64,000 bases of DNA from Thalassotalea sp. Sam97 (GCF_041379765.1 NZ_CP166919.1:2852001-2916000), one strand, 5' to 3'; shown: positions 1 through 9,219, counted from the stretch's first letter. Program-made: numbers and translations. The notes: generated by a model from the letters alone, not told the origin.

Positions 1-17
1 ACAACTAACCAAGATGC

Positions 18-710
18 TTAATCAAATAATGCTTGTTGCTGGCTGGTATTCTTGATTAAGCGCCAATCTATCGGTTGCTGCTTACTATCGAGTAAATATT
101 GATTAGCAGTGGAAAAATGGCGGCAACCAAAAAAACCACGATAGGCCGATAGTGGCGACGGATGTGCACCGCTAAGCACAAAGTGCTTATTGGCATCAAT
201 ATGCTTACCTTTTTGTTGTGCATGTTTACCCCATAAAATAAATACAATATTATCTCGATACTGGTTCAACGCCTCAATTATTGCATCGGTAAAGGTTTCC
301 CAACCAAGCTTAGCATGCGAATGAGCCTGCCCTTGGCAAACCGTTAATACCGTATTGAGTAGCAACACACCCTGCTCTGCCCAAGCCGTTAAGTTACCGT
401 GCTCTGGCACAACAAAGCCATCGATATCATCCACCAGCTCTTTGTAGATATTTTTTAATGATGGTGGCACTTTAACATCCGGCAGCACCGAAAATGCCAA
501 ACCATGTGCTTGCCCTGGTCCGTGATAGGGATCTTGTCCAAGAATCACCACTTTCACTTGCTCAAATGGCGTCAATGAAAAGGCATTGAATACATCTGCT
601 TCTGCCGGGTAAATAACAGCGCCAGTCTGACGCTGTTGTTGCAGTTGTTGTTGCATATCTTGGTAATATCCAAGCTTTTGCTGCTGGCTAATAATATCTG
701 ACCAGTTCAT
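18..710 (-). CDS. ung: Uracil-DNA glycosylase
   Basis: Family 1 uracil-DNA glycosylase, which removes uracil from DNA to start base excision repair in the cytoplasm. The 230-aa length is normal for the family. The catalytic water-activating loop GQDPYH lies at residues 58-63 (D60 is the general base), and the C-terminal HPSPLS motif of the DNA-intercalating loop is present. The ATG start is at 710. It follows the thr operon on the same strand after a gap of about 90 bp and is probably a separate transcript. Identification is secure from the motifs. Confidence 0.97.
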   Translation of the reverse strand: MNWSDIISQQQKLGYYQDMQQQLQQQRQTGAVIYPAEADVFNAFSLTPFEQVKVVILGQDPYHGPGQAHGLAFSVLPDVKVPPSLKNIYKELVDDIDGFVVPEHGNLTAWAEQGVLLLNTVLTVCQGQAHSHAKLGWETFTDAIIEALNQYRDNIVFILWGKHAQQKGKHIDANKHFVLSGAHPSPLSAYRGFFGCRHFSTANQYLLDSKQQPIDWRLIKNTSQQQALFD

Positions 711-799
711 TGCTCACCTGTGTTGTTAGGATATATTGAGCATGTCACGGTCAAGCTACTATCTAGACCTGCGCATTAACTGTCTAAGCATATAACCGT

Positions 800-2086
800 T
801 TAGCCCAATAAGAATGTGCGTAGCTTAGCAAAGTCAGCATCCATAGGCACGGACAATATTTCCTCAGTTGAGCAATCAGCCAAGGCTTTCGGCAAACCAA
901 TTGGCGTACCTAAAATACTCTCAACGGTATCTTTAAATTTTGCCGGATGTGCGGTGCCTAAAAACACGCCATATTCGCCATCAGTTAACTGGTATCTTAA
1001 CGCCTTGTAAGCTACTGCGGCGTGTGGTTCACTAATGTAACCGGCATTGTTCAGTTGCTTCATGGCAATCTGCGTTTGCTCCTCATCAATCGATACCGCT
1101 TGCAAGCATCCCTCAGGTAGCGCAGCAGATGTCAATAAGTGCTCAACACGTGGCCAATTATTTGGATTAGATACATCCATGGCATTAGACATGGTGGAGA
1201 CTGTGTTATGTGGCTGCCATAACTGATTGGCTAAATAGCGGGGTACCGTATCATTGGCATTAGTGGCGGCAATAAAACGTTTTATAGGTAAGCCCATACC
1301 TCTGGCCATCATTGCCGCAGTTAAATTACCAAAATTACCACTAGGCACCGCGATGACCATGTCGTCAATTTGTCCCCGTTGACGTTTGATTTGCGCTGCC
1401 GCCTCGAAGTAATAGCAAATTTGCGCCAATAAACGGGAAATATTAATCGAATTAGCCGAATTCAAACCGATTTCATGGCGTAACAACTCGTCATCAAAAC
1501 TTTGTTTTACCAGCGTCTGGCAATCATCAAAACTACCGTCAATGGCAATGGTGCGAATATTACCACCTAAAGTCGTAAACATTTTTTCCTGCAATAAACT
1601 GATTTTTCCTTGTGGATATAAAATCACCACATCAATATTATCTAAGCCGTGAAAAGCATGTGCCACAGCAGCACCAGTATCACCCGACGTTGCGGTAAGG
1701 ATGGTTATCCGATCATTACTTTGCTTACTAAAGTGCTGTAAACATTGAGCCATAAAGCGAGCACCAAAATCCTTAAAGGCCAATGTGGGTCCATGAAATA
1801 ACTCTAATATAGCGACATCTTCGTCAATAGACTGTACTAAGGCTGGAAAATTAAAGGCTTCAGTGAGAATGTTTCGCAATGTGGCTTCTGACATTTCATT
1901 ACCAACAAACGGTAACAATAATCGTACGCTACGCTCGACTAAAGGCATTGCTAATAAACTATCAAGATCATCGAAATGAGGTAACGTTTGTGGAAAAAAC
2001 AAGCCTTGGTTTTTACCTAAGCCTTGGCGCACCGCCTGAGCAAAACTAACCTGTTGTTGAGATTCTTTTAAATTATAAAACTGCAT
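800..2086 (-). CDS. thrC: Threonine synthase
   Basis: PLP-dependent enzyme converting O-phosphohomoserine to threonine, the last step of threonine biosynthesis. The 428 aa match the long gammaproteobacterial ThrC class. The PLP lysine sits in LAFKDFGARF (K105), and an SGDTGAA phosphate-binding motif follows downstream. It is the last gene of thrLABC: 12 nt separate the thrB stop from its ATG, so it is co-transcribed and presumably controlled by the same leader attenuator. No terminator is obvious before ung. Confidence 0.97.
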   Translation of the reverse strand: MQFYNLKESQQQVSFAQAVRQGLGKNQGLFFPQTLPHFDDLDSLLAMPLVERSVRLLLPFVGNEMSEATLRNILTEAFNFPALVQSIDEDVAILELFHGPTLAFKDFGARFMAQCLQHFSKQSNDRITILTATSGDTGAAVAHAFHGLDNIDVVILYPQGKISLLQEKMFTTLGGNIRTIAIDGSFDDCQTLVKQSFDDELLRHEIGLNSANSINISRLLAQICYYFEAAAQIKRQRGQIDDMVIAVPSGNFGNLTAAMMARGMGLPIKRFIAATNANDTVPRYLANQLWQPHNTVSTMSNAMDVSNPNNWPRVEHLLTSAALPEGCLQAVSIDEEQTQIAMKQLNNAGYISEPHAAVAYKALRYQLTDGEYGVFLGTAHPAKFKDTVESILGTPIGLPKALADCSTEEILSVPMDADFAKLRTFLLG

Positions 2087-2098
2087 AAAGTCACCTTA

Positions 2099-3067
2099 TT
2101 ATTGGCCATTATCCGTGTTGGCAGTGATCGTACGAGCACCTTGTGTATCGGTTTGACAGATATGGACGAAGCCTTGTGCCGATTGTAAATAGTTTTGCTG
2201 CAAATAATCGGCCAAATCTTGCGCCACACTCAATTTGTCACAGGCGACAAACAGTGTCGGCCCCGACCCTGAAATCCCCGCAGCGAGAGCACCATGTGCC
2301 ATCACATATTGCTTTGCTTCAGTAAATCTTGGAATAAGGTCTCTGCGATAAGGCTCTGCCACTACATCATTGACATACGACATAGCCTCTTCACTATCTT
2401 GTCGATAACAAGCGTCAATAAAGCTTGCGAGATTTTGACCAAATGTAATCAATGTTGAGCGAGAATACGTCTCAGGTAAAACCTCTCTGGCCATTTTGGT
2501 AGAAACGCTAATACCAGGGTAAGCCATCAACCAATAGATCTCTTTAAAATCAGGAAGCTGTCTTGAGATAATTTGCTCGTTCGCAACCATAAGTTGCAAG
2601 CCACCCAAATAGCATGGCGCGACGTTATCATAGTGAACACTACCACTGATATGAGCTTCCATCGCCCCCATCATAGACAATAACTCAGCTTGGTTGAATG
2701 GCCGTTGATAAAACTCATTTAATGCAACAAGGGCTGCGACAACAGAGCATGCACTCGAGCCTAAGCCACTGCCGACCGGCATATTTTTTTCAAGCTGTAA
2801 ATGCACTGCCTGCTTTGTCAGCCCCTGCAAAACCAGCTTTTGCTCAAATAGAGCCATGCACTGGAATACAATATTATCTTTAATATCAACAGGTAGCTTG
2901 TTAACAAACTCGCCAATGACTTCCAGACTATTTTGGTTACCTTCTGCCGCTTTAATTGATACTACATCACCCAACAATTTGCCGTTGATTGGCGAAACCG
3001 CCATCCCCAATACATCAAAACCCAAGCTGAGATTACCGATAGATGCCGGCGCATAGATTTTTATCAT
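2099..3067 (-). CDS. thrB: Homoserine kinase
   Basis: GHMP-family kinase that phosphorylates L-homoserine with ATP to give O-phosphohomoserine. The ATP-binding GHMP motif PVGSGLGSSACS is at residues 97-108, and a C-terminal GISGSGPTLF motif is visible. I chose the ATG at 3067 (protein starts MIKIYAPAS, 322 aa) over an in-frame upstream start at 3088, because the later one matches the family N-terminus and lies only 2 nt after the thrA stop. That spacing is typical of translational coupling inside the thrABC operon. Confidence 0.96.
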   Translation of the reverse strand: MIKIYAPASIGNLSLGFDVLGMAVSPINGKLLGDVVSIKAAEGNQNSLEVIGEFVNKLPVDIKDNIVFQCMALFEQKLVLQGLTKQAVHLQLEKNMPVGSGLGSSACSVVAALVALNEFYQRPFNQAELLSMMGAMEAHISGSVHYDNVAPCYLGGLQLMVANEQIISRQLPDFKEIYWLMAYPGISVSTKMAREVLPETYSRSTLITFGQNLASFIDACYRQDSEEAMSYVNDVVAEPYRRDLIPRFTEAKQYVMAHGALAAGISGSGPTLFVACDKLSVAQDLADYLQQNYLQSAQGFVHICQTDTQGARTITANTDNGQ

Positions 3068-3069
3068 CG

Positions 3070-5523
3070 TTACAATTCCTGCTTCCAAGCCTGAGTACGT
3101 AATAAGTCGCCAAATACACCTGCTGCAGTCACTTGTGCGCCGGCACCATAACCGCGCAGTACTAGCGGGATCGGTTGGTAATAACGGCTTAAAATAGACA
3201 GCGCATTTTCACCATCTTTAATGGCATATAGCGGGTGCGAATTATCAACCGCTTCCATGACAACTTGGCACTTACCATCAACAATTTTGCCAACATAACG
3301 AAGTACTTTATTTTCGCTACTCGCGCTGGCAACTTTATCGGCAAACAATTGATTTAACTCTGGTAAACGTTGCATAAATTCATCAACAGAGCCTGATGCA
3401 TCAAACTCTTTAGGTAAAACTGGTTCGATTTCGATATCTGTTAATTCAAGTGCTAAACCGGCTTCACGAGCCATGATCAATAGTTTACGAGCGACATCCA
3501 TACCAGAAAGATCATCACGAGGATCCGGTTCAGTAAAACCGTTTTGTTTGGCGATAACCGTTGCCTCAGAAAGACTCATACCCTCGTCAAGCTTGCCAAA
3601 GATATACGATAAGCTGCCCGATAAGATCCCGGCAAATTGCTGTAAGCTGTCACCGGCTTTAAACAGATTCTGCAAGGTGTCGATGACCGGTAATCCGGCA
3701 CCGACATTGGTTTCGTAAAGAAATAGACGATTGGTGCGCTGCGCACTTTCACGCAATTTTCGGTAATATTCATAGCTGTCTGTATTGGCTTTTTTATTTG
3801 GCGTGACAACATGAATCCCCTCATCCAGATAATCAGCATACGTTAGCGCCAATCCCGCATCCGAGGTACAGTCGACCAGAACCGGGTTAATTAAATGGTT
3901 AGTACGGGCAAAGTGTTTAATTGTGTCAACGTCTAACGGTAACTGTTGTGATGATAATGCCGACTGCCAGTCTTCTAGTGCAAAGCCTTCGGCGTTAAAT
4001 GCTATGCCTTTAGAGTTGGCGATACCGTAGACTTTTAATTCTAGACCTTGCTGTTTTAGTGACTCCTGTTGGCGCGCAATTTGCGCCAGCAATTCACTGC
4101 CGACAACACCACAACCGACAACAAAGGCATCAATGCTTTGTTTGTGTGAAAAAAAATTTTGATGACACACTTTTAGCGCATCGGTACATTTGCGTTGTTC
4201 AATAACTACAGAAATACTACGTTCAGAGGAATCTTGAGCAATCGCCACTACATTGACGCGGGCTTGTGCCAATGAACTAAATAATTTACCAGCGACACCA
4301 CGCTGATGATGCATACCGTCGCCAACCAATGACACGATCGATAAATGAGATTGCAATGAAATCGGTTCAAGAAGTTGATTTAAAAGCTCAAGTTCAAACT
4401 CTTGTTGCAAACTTTGTTGGGCACGGTAGGCGTCATGAGAGTGAATACAAAAACTAATACAGTACTCTGACGATGACTGCGATATCATCACTAAGGAAAT
4501 ATTTTCACGTCCCATGCAGGCAAACACTCGGCTTGCCATGCCAACCATGCCTTTCATGCCCGGCCCTGAGACGTTAATCATGGTCAGTTCATCTAAGTTA
4601 GAAATCGCTTTAACTTGTTTTTCGCCATTATCTTGGTTTGAAATCAACGTACCCTTTGCATGGGGATTTAAGGTATTTTTGATCAAACATGGGATATGAT
4701 ATTGCGCGATAGGTCCTATCGTTTTAGGGTGTAGCACCTTTGCACCAAAATACGATAATTCCATCGCTTCTTGATATGACAAATGCGATAACACTTGCGC
4801 ATCTTTAATTAAGCGCGGATCGGCGTTATAAACGCCATCCACATCGGTCCAAATTTCACAACACTCTGCATGAGCACAAACACTGAGTACAGCCGCAGAA
4901 TAGTCAGAACCATTGCGACCTAGCGTTGTTAACTGACCACGCCCATTGACACCAATAAAACCTGGCATCAAATTTATCTGAGCAAGCTCAGCATAATGGT
5001 TGGCAAAGCTTTCTCGTGATAGCACTAAATCGGCAATCGCATTAAGAGGTGAATCGCTGGTGTGTAAAAACTCAGCTGGCTCGATCACCGCGACATCATG
5101 GTTCGTCGCCAATAACGATTGCAATATCGCCACACTTAGTCGCTCACCAAGGCTTATAATGGAGGCGCAGATATGCTCTGGACAATATGACAGTAATGCC
5201 GCGCCTTGTAACCAACGTTGCAACTGGTGCAGCTCATGAGCCAATACTTGTTCGGCATGCTGGCGATTAAAACTTGGGCTGCTTTGCGCTAACTCACTTA
5301 GCAGCACCTGCATGCCTTGTCTTAGCAGCTCAATCTCATGGTCGAGCAATGCCTCTTGAGGCAGGTTTTGCGTCAGAGCGACTAATTGATTGGTAATACC
5401 TTGTGGAGCTGAAACAACGACGCATAATGGTGATTGCTTGCTTGAGTTAACAATGATCTCACCCACACTCATAAAACGCTGAGCATCGGCTAATGAAGAC
5501 CCACCAAATTTAATTACTTTCAT
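3070..5523 (-). CDS. thrA: Bifunctional aspartokinase I / homoserine dehydrogenase I
   Basis: Fused enzyme catalysing the first and third steps of the aspartate-to-threonine pathway. An N-terminal aspartokinase (KFGGSS at residues 5-10) is followed by a tandem ACT regulatory region around residues 315-450 that should bind threonine. A C-terminal NAD(P)-dependent homoserine dehydrogenase begins near VVGCGVVGSELL. The 817-aa length is typical. An upstream in-frame start at 5607 would run through the attenuator hairpin. The ATG at 5523, preceded by AAGGGAG, gives the canonical MKVIKFGGSS start. It is the first structural gene of thrLABC. Confidence 0.97.
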   Translation of the reverse strand: MKVIKFGGSSLADAQRFMSVGEIIVNSSKQSPLCVVVSAPQGITNQLVALTQNLPQEALLDHEIELLRQGMQVLLSELAQSSPSFNRQHAEQVLAHELHQLQRWLQGAALLSYCPEHICASIISLGERLSVAILQSLLATNHDVAVIEPAEFLHTSDSPLNAIADLVLSRESFANHYAELAQINLMPGFIGVNGRGQLTTLGRNGSDYSAAVLSVCAHAECCEIWTDVDGVYNADPRLIKDAQVLSHLSYQEAMELSYFGAKVLHPKTIGPIAQYHIPCLIKNTLNPHAKGTLISNQDNGEKQVKAISNLDELTMINVSGPGMKGMVGMASRVFACMGRENISLVMISQSSSEYCISFCIHSHDAYRAQQSLQQEFELELLNQLLEPISLQSHLSIVSLVGDGMHHQRGVAGKLFSSLAQARVNVVAIAQDSSERSISVVIEQRKCTDALKVCHQNFFSHKQSIDAFVVGCGVVGSELLAQIARQQESLKQQGLELKVYGIANSKGIAFNAEGFALEDWQSALSSQQLPLDVDTIKHFARTNHLINPVLVDCTSDAGLALTYADYLDEGIHVVTPNKKANTDSYEYYRKLRESAQRTNRLFLYETNVGAGLPVIDTLQNLFKAGDSLQQFAGILSGSLSYIFGKLDEGMSLSEATVIAKQNGFTEPDPRDDLSGMDVARKLLIMAREAGLALELTDIEIEPVLPKEFDASGSVDEFMQRLPELNQLFADKVASASSENKVLRYVGKIVDGKCQVVMEAVDNSHPLYAIKDGENALSILSRYYQPIPLVLRGYGAGAQVTAAGVFGDLLRTQAWKQEL

Positions 5524-5581
5524 TCCCACTCCCTTTGCTTTGTTGCGTTGCATTAACAATGCAGGATTACCCTTGAAACGA

Positions 5582-5615
5582 AAAAGCCCGTGAACTTTGC
5601 AGGTCACGGGCTTTT
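5582..5615 (-). terminator. thr operon attenuator terminator
   Basis: Perfect 12-bp inverted repeat (arms 5582-5593 and 5604-5615, 10-nt loop), followed on the minus strand by a T run into the thrA leader. It lies between the Thr/Ile-rich leader peptide and thrA, and the leader's stop codon is inside the first stem arm. This is the layout of the E. coli thr attenuator. Premature termination here would be relieved when ribosomes stall on Thr or Ile codons. Confidence 0.9.
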
Positions 5616-5696
5616 ACTGAACTTTATTCTATGCGTTAGCCTATGACCGCCTTCCTCATGAGGATGGTGGTAATGGTTGTAGGCATAATTTTCATC
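5604..5696 (-). CDS. thrL: thr operon leader peptide
   Basis: A short reading frame upstream of thrA encodes about 30 residues beginning MKIMPTTITTILM. The TTITTI block is the threonine/isoleucine control-codon cluster expected of a thr leader; E. coli ThrL also contains TTITTT. The frame ends at TGA inside the attenuator stem (5604-5606). The exact start is uncertain: in-frame ATGs exist at 5720, 5696 and 5687 and none has a strong Shine-Dalgarno. The role is a regulatory peptide whose translation rate sets read-through into thrABC. The control-codon pattern plus the hairpin make the call solid despite its small size. Confidence 0.85.
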   Translation of the reverse strand, partial: DENYAYNHYHHPHEEGGHRLTHRIKFSKSP

Positions 5697-6009
5697 ACGA
5701 ATAATAAGGTAAAACGCATATCGATTTATTTTTTACATTGCTTAATTTTCACTCTGCCCTACACAGCATCTAGTGTCAAGTAGATATTTAACACAGTGTT
5801 AACATTAGTGTTTACGAGTAACAGCAAGGGTTTCGCGTCAAGCTAGGGTTTGATGGGTTCGTGGTCGTTAGCGCAGAACGAAAAGACTTGACGGTGTGGG
5901 ACCATAAGAAGACAAGCCAATAATCATCGACTATTGGCTCATCAATGCAGGTGGGTGTTATGTTGATTATGCAAACAGTATCGTGTCAACGACTAAGCGA
6001 TAACTGCGA
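5697..6009. other. Intergenic region between thrL and ygjP
   Basis: No gene seen in about 310 bp. It should hold the thr promoter on the minus strand, but only a TTGACA-like hexamer without a convincing -10 was found. An 8-bp hairpin (5915-5939, arms AGCCAATA/TATTGGCT) about 70 nt beyond the ygjP stop could end the ygjP transcript, but its T run is weak. Confidence 0.5.
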
Positions 6010-6699
6010 CTAATGTTGCCAATACAGGTGCTGCTGATGCTGTTGCAGCCAGCGTTTGGCGTTAACATGTTCAACCTCAAAGCTCGACACTAATTGCCAA
6101 AACTCATTTGAGTGGTTTAGATGTTGGATATGGCAAAGTTCATGAACAATCACGTAATCAATCACCCACATCGGCGCCATAACCAACAACCAATTTAACT
6201 TAATATGTGACTTACTATCACAACTTCCCCAACGGGACTTAAAATAGCGAACCGTTAATTGGTTGGCATACAATTGCGTTTTTTGTTGCCAGTAAAGTAA
6301 TCGTTGCGACAATATTTGCTCTGCTTGTGTTTTATACCACTGGTGCAAAGCTTTCTTAACATGTTGTTGTGATCCTAGCTGTCGGCTTGTCAGCTTGACG
6401 CTTAACCTCTCAGGTAAGATTTCGACGCTATTAGCATTTGCTTTTGAGACAGTCAGTAACAAAGGCTGCCCAAGCCAATAAAATGTCTCCCCGCAACAAT
6501 AACCACGTTCAGAAATATCAGGTTGGTGATATAAGGCTATTTTTTGTTGTAACCAAGTTTGCTTTTCAAGCAGTAATTTTTCAATGTAGCTTGTTTCAAC
6601 AAAATCAGGCGCCAATACTCGCACTTGCCCCTGTTTTACCTGCAAGCTGATCGACTTACGTCGACCACTTCGCACCAACTGATATTCTATTGGCTTCAT
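6010..6699 (-). CDS. YgjP-family (M48-like) metallopeptidase
   Basis: Putative zinc metallopeptidase of the YgjP/DUF45 family, 229 aa, probably cytoplasmic. The C-terminal half carries HELCH at residues 186-190 (zinc ligands and catalytic Glu), followed by QHLNHSNEFW, the usual continuation in this family. E. coli YgjP has been linked to nickel-binding or proteolytic roles, but the physiological substrate is not established. Its ATG overlaps the yebG stop by 4 bp (ATGA), so it is translationally coupled to, and probably SOS-induced with, yebG. Confidence 0.88.
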   Translation of the reverse strand: MKPIEYQLVRSGRRKSISLQVKQGQVRVLAPDFVETSYIEKLLLEKQTWLQQKIALYHQPDISERGYCCGETFYWLGQPLLLTVSKANANSVEILPERLSVKLTSRQLGSQQHVKKALHQWYKTQAEQILSQRLLYWQQKTQLYANQLTVRYFKSRWGSCDSKSHIKLNWLLVMAPMWVIDYVIVHELCHIQHLNHSNEFWQLVSSFEVEHVNAKRWLQQHQQHLYWQH

Positions 6700-7049
6700 T
6701 TGGCCGCTTTAGTTTTCTTTGCCTTAGCTGGGCTAGTTTCTTTGCCTTCAGCCTCTTGCTCAGCGACTTTGCTACTGACAGCTTTACTCGTAGCAACTTT
6801 CTTAGTTATGGCTGGCTTAGCTTTTTTTGCTTGCAACGAAATTAACACATCGTCACGATGCTTGGCTAAGAAAACACTTAATTCTTCAACAACTTGGTCA
6901 TCAAGTTTCAACGGTGACTGTTCAAGCAACTCAGACAAGCTGTCTGCCATGTCGAGCATCTTGTCATACTCATCTGCAGATTTTTTGTCCATAAATGTCT
7001 CAACCTCCACTCCATCTCGAACGACGACAAAACGACTTTCTACAGCCAT
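6696..7049 (-). CDS. yebG: YebG-family SOS-inducible protein
   Basis: Small protein of the YebG family, known in E. coli as a LexA-regulated, DNA-damage-inducible gene of unclear biochemical role. The N-terminus MAVESRFVVVRDG and the motif SADEYDKMLDMAD match the family. The final 35 or so residues are a Lys/Ala-rich tail, longer and more basic than in E. coli, suggesting nucleic-acid contact. 117 aa. It is the first gene of a two-gene unit with the downstream metallopeptidase, and a LexA-like box lies about 90 bp upstream. Confidence 0.88.
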   Translation of the reverse strand: MAVESRFVVVRDGVEVETFMDKKSADEYDKMLDMADSLSELLEQSPLKLDDQVVEELSVFLAKHRDDVLISLQAKKAKPAITKKVATSKAVSSKVAEQEAEGKETSPAKAKKTKAAK

Positions 7050-7499
7050 AGTGCTCCCTTTTTATTCAGCATATTCATGTGTTATTCATACGAAATCTAA
7101 GATAAAACAGTCAAGCTTTACCTATTTTGTTACAAACATTGTATATTCATACAGTTATTTAGCAAGCCTTTATTATGAAAAACTGCCATGTACAAAAAAA
7201 CAACAAATTTTCATCGTAAATAACCCTCCATTCATCTTACGAATACCGCCTAATCATCGTCATTTTCGCCAGGCAATGTAAAAAAATATGTCAGAAGACA
7301 TAATTAAAAACCCCATGATGGCAATCTAAACCACTGATTAACATTACCTTTAATAAAAACATCAATGAGATATATAACACTCGCCATTGTTACATCCTGC
7401 GAATTTTGATTAACAACTTTTACGCAAAATTAGACCACTATATACATGACAGCAGTAACACATTTAATCATTTGAAAATAAGCATTCGGAGATACCAAC
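7050..7499. other. Divergent intergenic region upstream of yebG and the DUF3718 gene
   Basis: About 450 bp without a supported gene. It contains the LexA-like box at 7139-7154 and otherwise AT-rich sequence. Overlapping open frames on the plus strand (7406-7609 and the tail of one antisense to yebG) have no ribosome site or family resemblance. The plus-strand DUF3718 gene has GGAG just before its ATG. Confidence 0.5.
7139..7154 (-). promoter_or_regulatory. LexA-like SOS box upstream of yebG
   Basis: Read on the minus strand the site is CTGTATGAATATACAA, matching the gammaproteobacterial LexA consensus CTGT-N8-ACAG at all but the final base, with the alternating AT core. It lies about 90 bp upstream of the yebG start. 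The position and the known LexA control of yebG in E. coli support the call. Binding is inferred. Confidence 0.65.
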
Positions 7500-7829
7500 A
7501 TGAAAGCACTAGCAATCGCAACTTTACTAGCAAGCACTATGAGTTTAACCAATACCAGCCACGCAGCTATGGACCCTTATTTAGAAAATGCCTTAGTATC
7601 GATTTGTAAAGAAGCACAAAGCGATAACGTATTATCGATGCGTCGTACCATTAAAGGCTACCGCATGAGCGAGACTAATGTCGCACAAAACTTAGTATGC
7701 AACGGTGAGCCTGTTATCGAGTTCGCCGAAAATAATGGCGCATACAAAACCGCAAGTCATCTACAAAAGCGTGTAGCGGATAGTGAAATAATCGACTTAG
7801 CAGGTGTCTATTCAGTCACATTTGAATAA
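7500..7829 (+). CDS. DUF3718 exported protein
   Basis: 109-aa protein with a clear Sec signal peptide (MKALAIATLLASTMSL, cleavage likely after SHA near residue 22) and a mature region with two cysteines (SICKE, LVCNG). The length, the CNG motif and the following FAENNGAYKTA resemble DUF3718, a periplasmic family of Alteromonadales with no known function. The start is fixed by GGAG 8 nt upstream of the ATG. It is transcribed divergently from yebG and appears monocistronic. Confidence 0.72.
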   Translation: MKALAIATLLASTMSLTNTSHAAMDPYLENALVSICKEAQSDNVLSMRRTIKGYRMSETNVAQNLVCNGEPVIEFAENNGAYKTASHLQKRVADSEIIDLAGVYSVTFE

Positions 7830-7958
7830 ACAATGCCACCATAACAGTCGCTAGTTATCATGCGATTGTTTGCAAATCGCTAGTCCCCCCAACGTCTCGG
7901 CTTTGCTGTTCAAGTCGAGGCGTTACCATCAACAAACTCAATCACGTTATCGCTAGTA

Positions 7959-8735
7959 CTAACTTAATTTTGCCATCAATCGCAACGGTAAAATCTTTAA
8001 TATATAGCGCAATATCGCCCATGGCCATGTTGGCACAAAGGCAATACTACGCTCATGTTCTATAGCCCTGACAATAGCTCGACAGCCCTCATTAACATCA
8101 ACAATAAATGGTGGGGTTTTCATGCTATCGGTAAGTTCGGTGTGAATGTAACCCGGATGAATTGTTGTTACTTTTATGGGAGTGTTAATAACATCAGTGC
8201 GGATCCCCTAGGTTAATGACGCTAATGCCGCTTTACTTGCGGCATAGACATTTAAACGTCTAGCGAAGCCTCGCTGAGCGCTAACCGATGATATGGTCAC
8301 TAAATGTCCGTGATTTTGCTGACGAAAAATCGCCATCGCGGCTTCACATTGACAAAGCGCGGCAACAAAATTGGTTTGGGCAATTTGTTTGTTCTGCACA
8401 TATGCCCCCGTGCCAACAGAGGCTCCTTTGCCAATGCCAGCATTAACAATAACGCGATCAATTTCACCTAACGCCTGCTGTGCTTGAGTAAACGCAGCAA
8501 AGACTTGATCGTCATCATTGACATCAAGTGGCATCACCATGACGGCTATTTTAGGGTAAATCACTCTCAGTTTCTCAGCTAACTCAGTTAATTTATCAAC
8601 ACGTCGGGCGCATAACACCAAGTTACGACCTAGTGCTGCATATTGCTTTGCCAGCTCTTGACCAATACCAGAGCTAGCGCCAGTAATAATAATGTTTTTT
8701 CTTATATGCATCAGGCGGTTAAATTGAAAAATCAA
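7959..8735 (-). pseudogene. Short-chain dehydrogenase/reductase interrupted by an in-frame amber codon
   Basis: Classical SDR fold (Rossmann NAD(P)-binding oxidoreductase) read as 258 codons with one internal TAG at codon 176 (8208-8210). Before the stop lie TGASSGIG (residues 18-25), VNAGIG near 98, the catalytic Ser in TISSVSAQ and Y164-xxx-K168. After the stop the same frame continues with HPGYIHTEL, the conserved post-catalytic PG motif, and ends at TAG 7959-7961. A single CAG-to-TAG change explains the break. The start is TTG 8735 with GGAGG 8 nt upstream; an ATG at 8711 lacks a ribosome site. Truncation would remove 83 C-terminal residues. Suppression, recoding or a sequencing error cannot be excluded. 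Confidence 0.8.
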
Positions 8736-8934
8736 ATAGTTACCTCCACCATATCGACTTCAACAAAAATTGCAACTGCAACGTGTAACAAAAAATAGCC
8801 TTAAGCCAGTTATGACGGGCTCCGTAGCTTTTTTCAGCGAACGATAAAAAAGCCTTATTTTTTGTTTGACGTAAGCAAAATTTTTGCCTATTTTTCAGAT
8901 CTGAAGGTCTTAGCCAATTATTGAGGATGTGGTA

Positions 8935-9126
8935 ATGTCTCGAAACAAGATCATTGACGATGTCGACTTTAGCGGTAGCGATGAAGATTTTGATGATGAT
9001 GTAAGTGCAAATACGGACGACGAAAAGGGCAATCAAGAAAGTGCCAAAACGCGCCGCCGTATCGATGAGTTGCTTGAACGTAAGCGCTTAAAAGAACTAC
9101 TCGATGAAGACGAGTGGGAGTTGTAA
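8935..9126 (+). CDS. PA3496-family small protein
   Basis: 63-aa, strongly acidic N-terminal half (DDVDFSGSDEDFDDD) followed by a basic/helical C-terminus, TRRRIDELLERKRLKELL, the hallmark of the PA3496-like family. That family is annotated as putative envelope-integrity proteins on genetic grounds, and its molecular role is unknown. A GAGG at 8923-8926 lies 8 nt before the ATG at 8935, which I prefer to the in-frame GTG at 8929. No signal peptide or membrane segment. Monocistronic. Confidence 0.75.
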   Translation: MSRNKIIDDVDFSGSDEDFDDDVSANTDDEKGNQESAKTRRRIDELLERKRLKELLDEDEWEL

Positions 9127-9219
9127 ACTCCCACTACCAGCCATAAAACTTCTGCTTTTAATTTCCAGTTAAATCCCCTATTGTGTTGATATAAAAAGAA
9201 TAAGACCTACAGGGGATCT

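Noticed and set aside
6625..7281. 218-codon plus-strand frame opposite ygjP and yebG
   Set aside because: It is antisense to two well-supported genes, and its Ser/Ala-rich translation resembles no family.
8740..9036. 98-codon minus-strand frame between the SDR gene and the PA3496-like gene
   Set aside because: It overlaps the better-supported plus-strand gene, lacks a ribosome site and is low-complexity.
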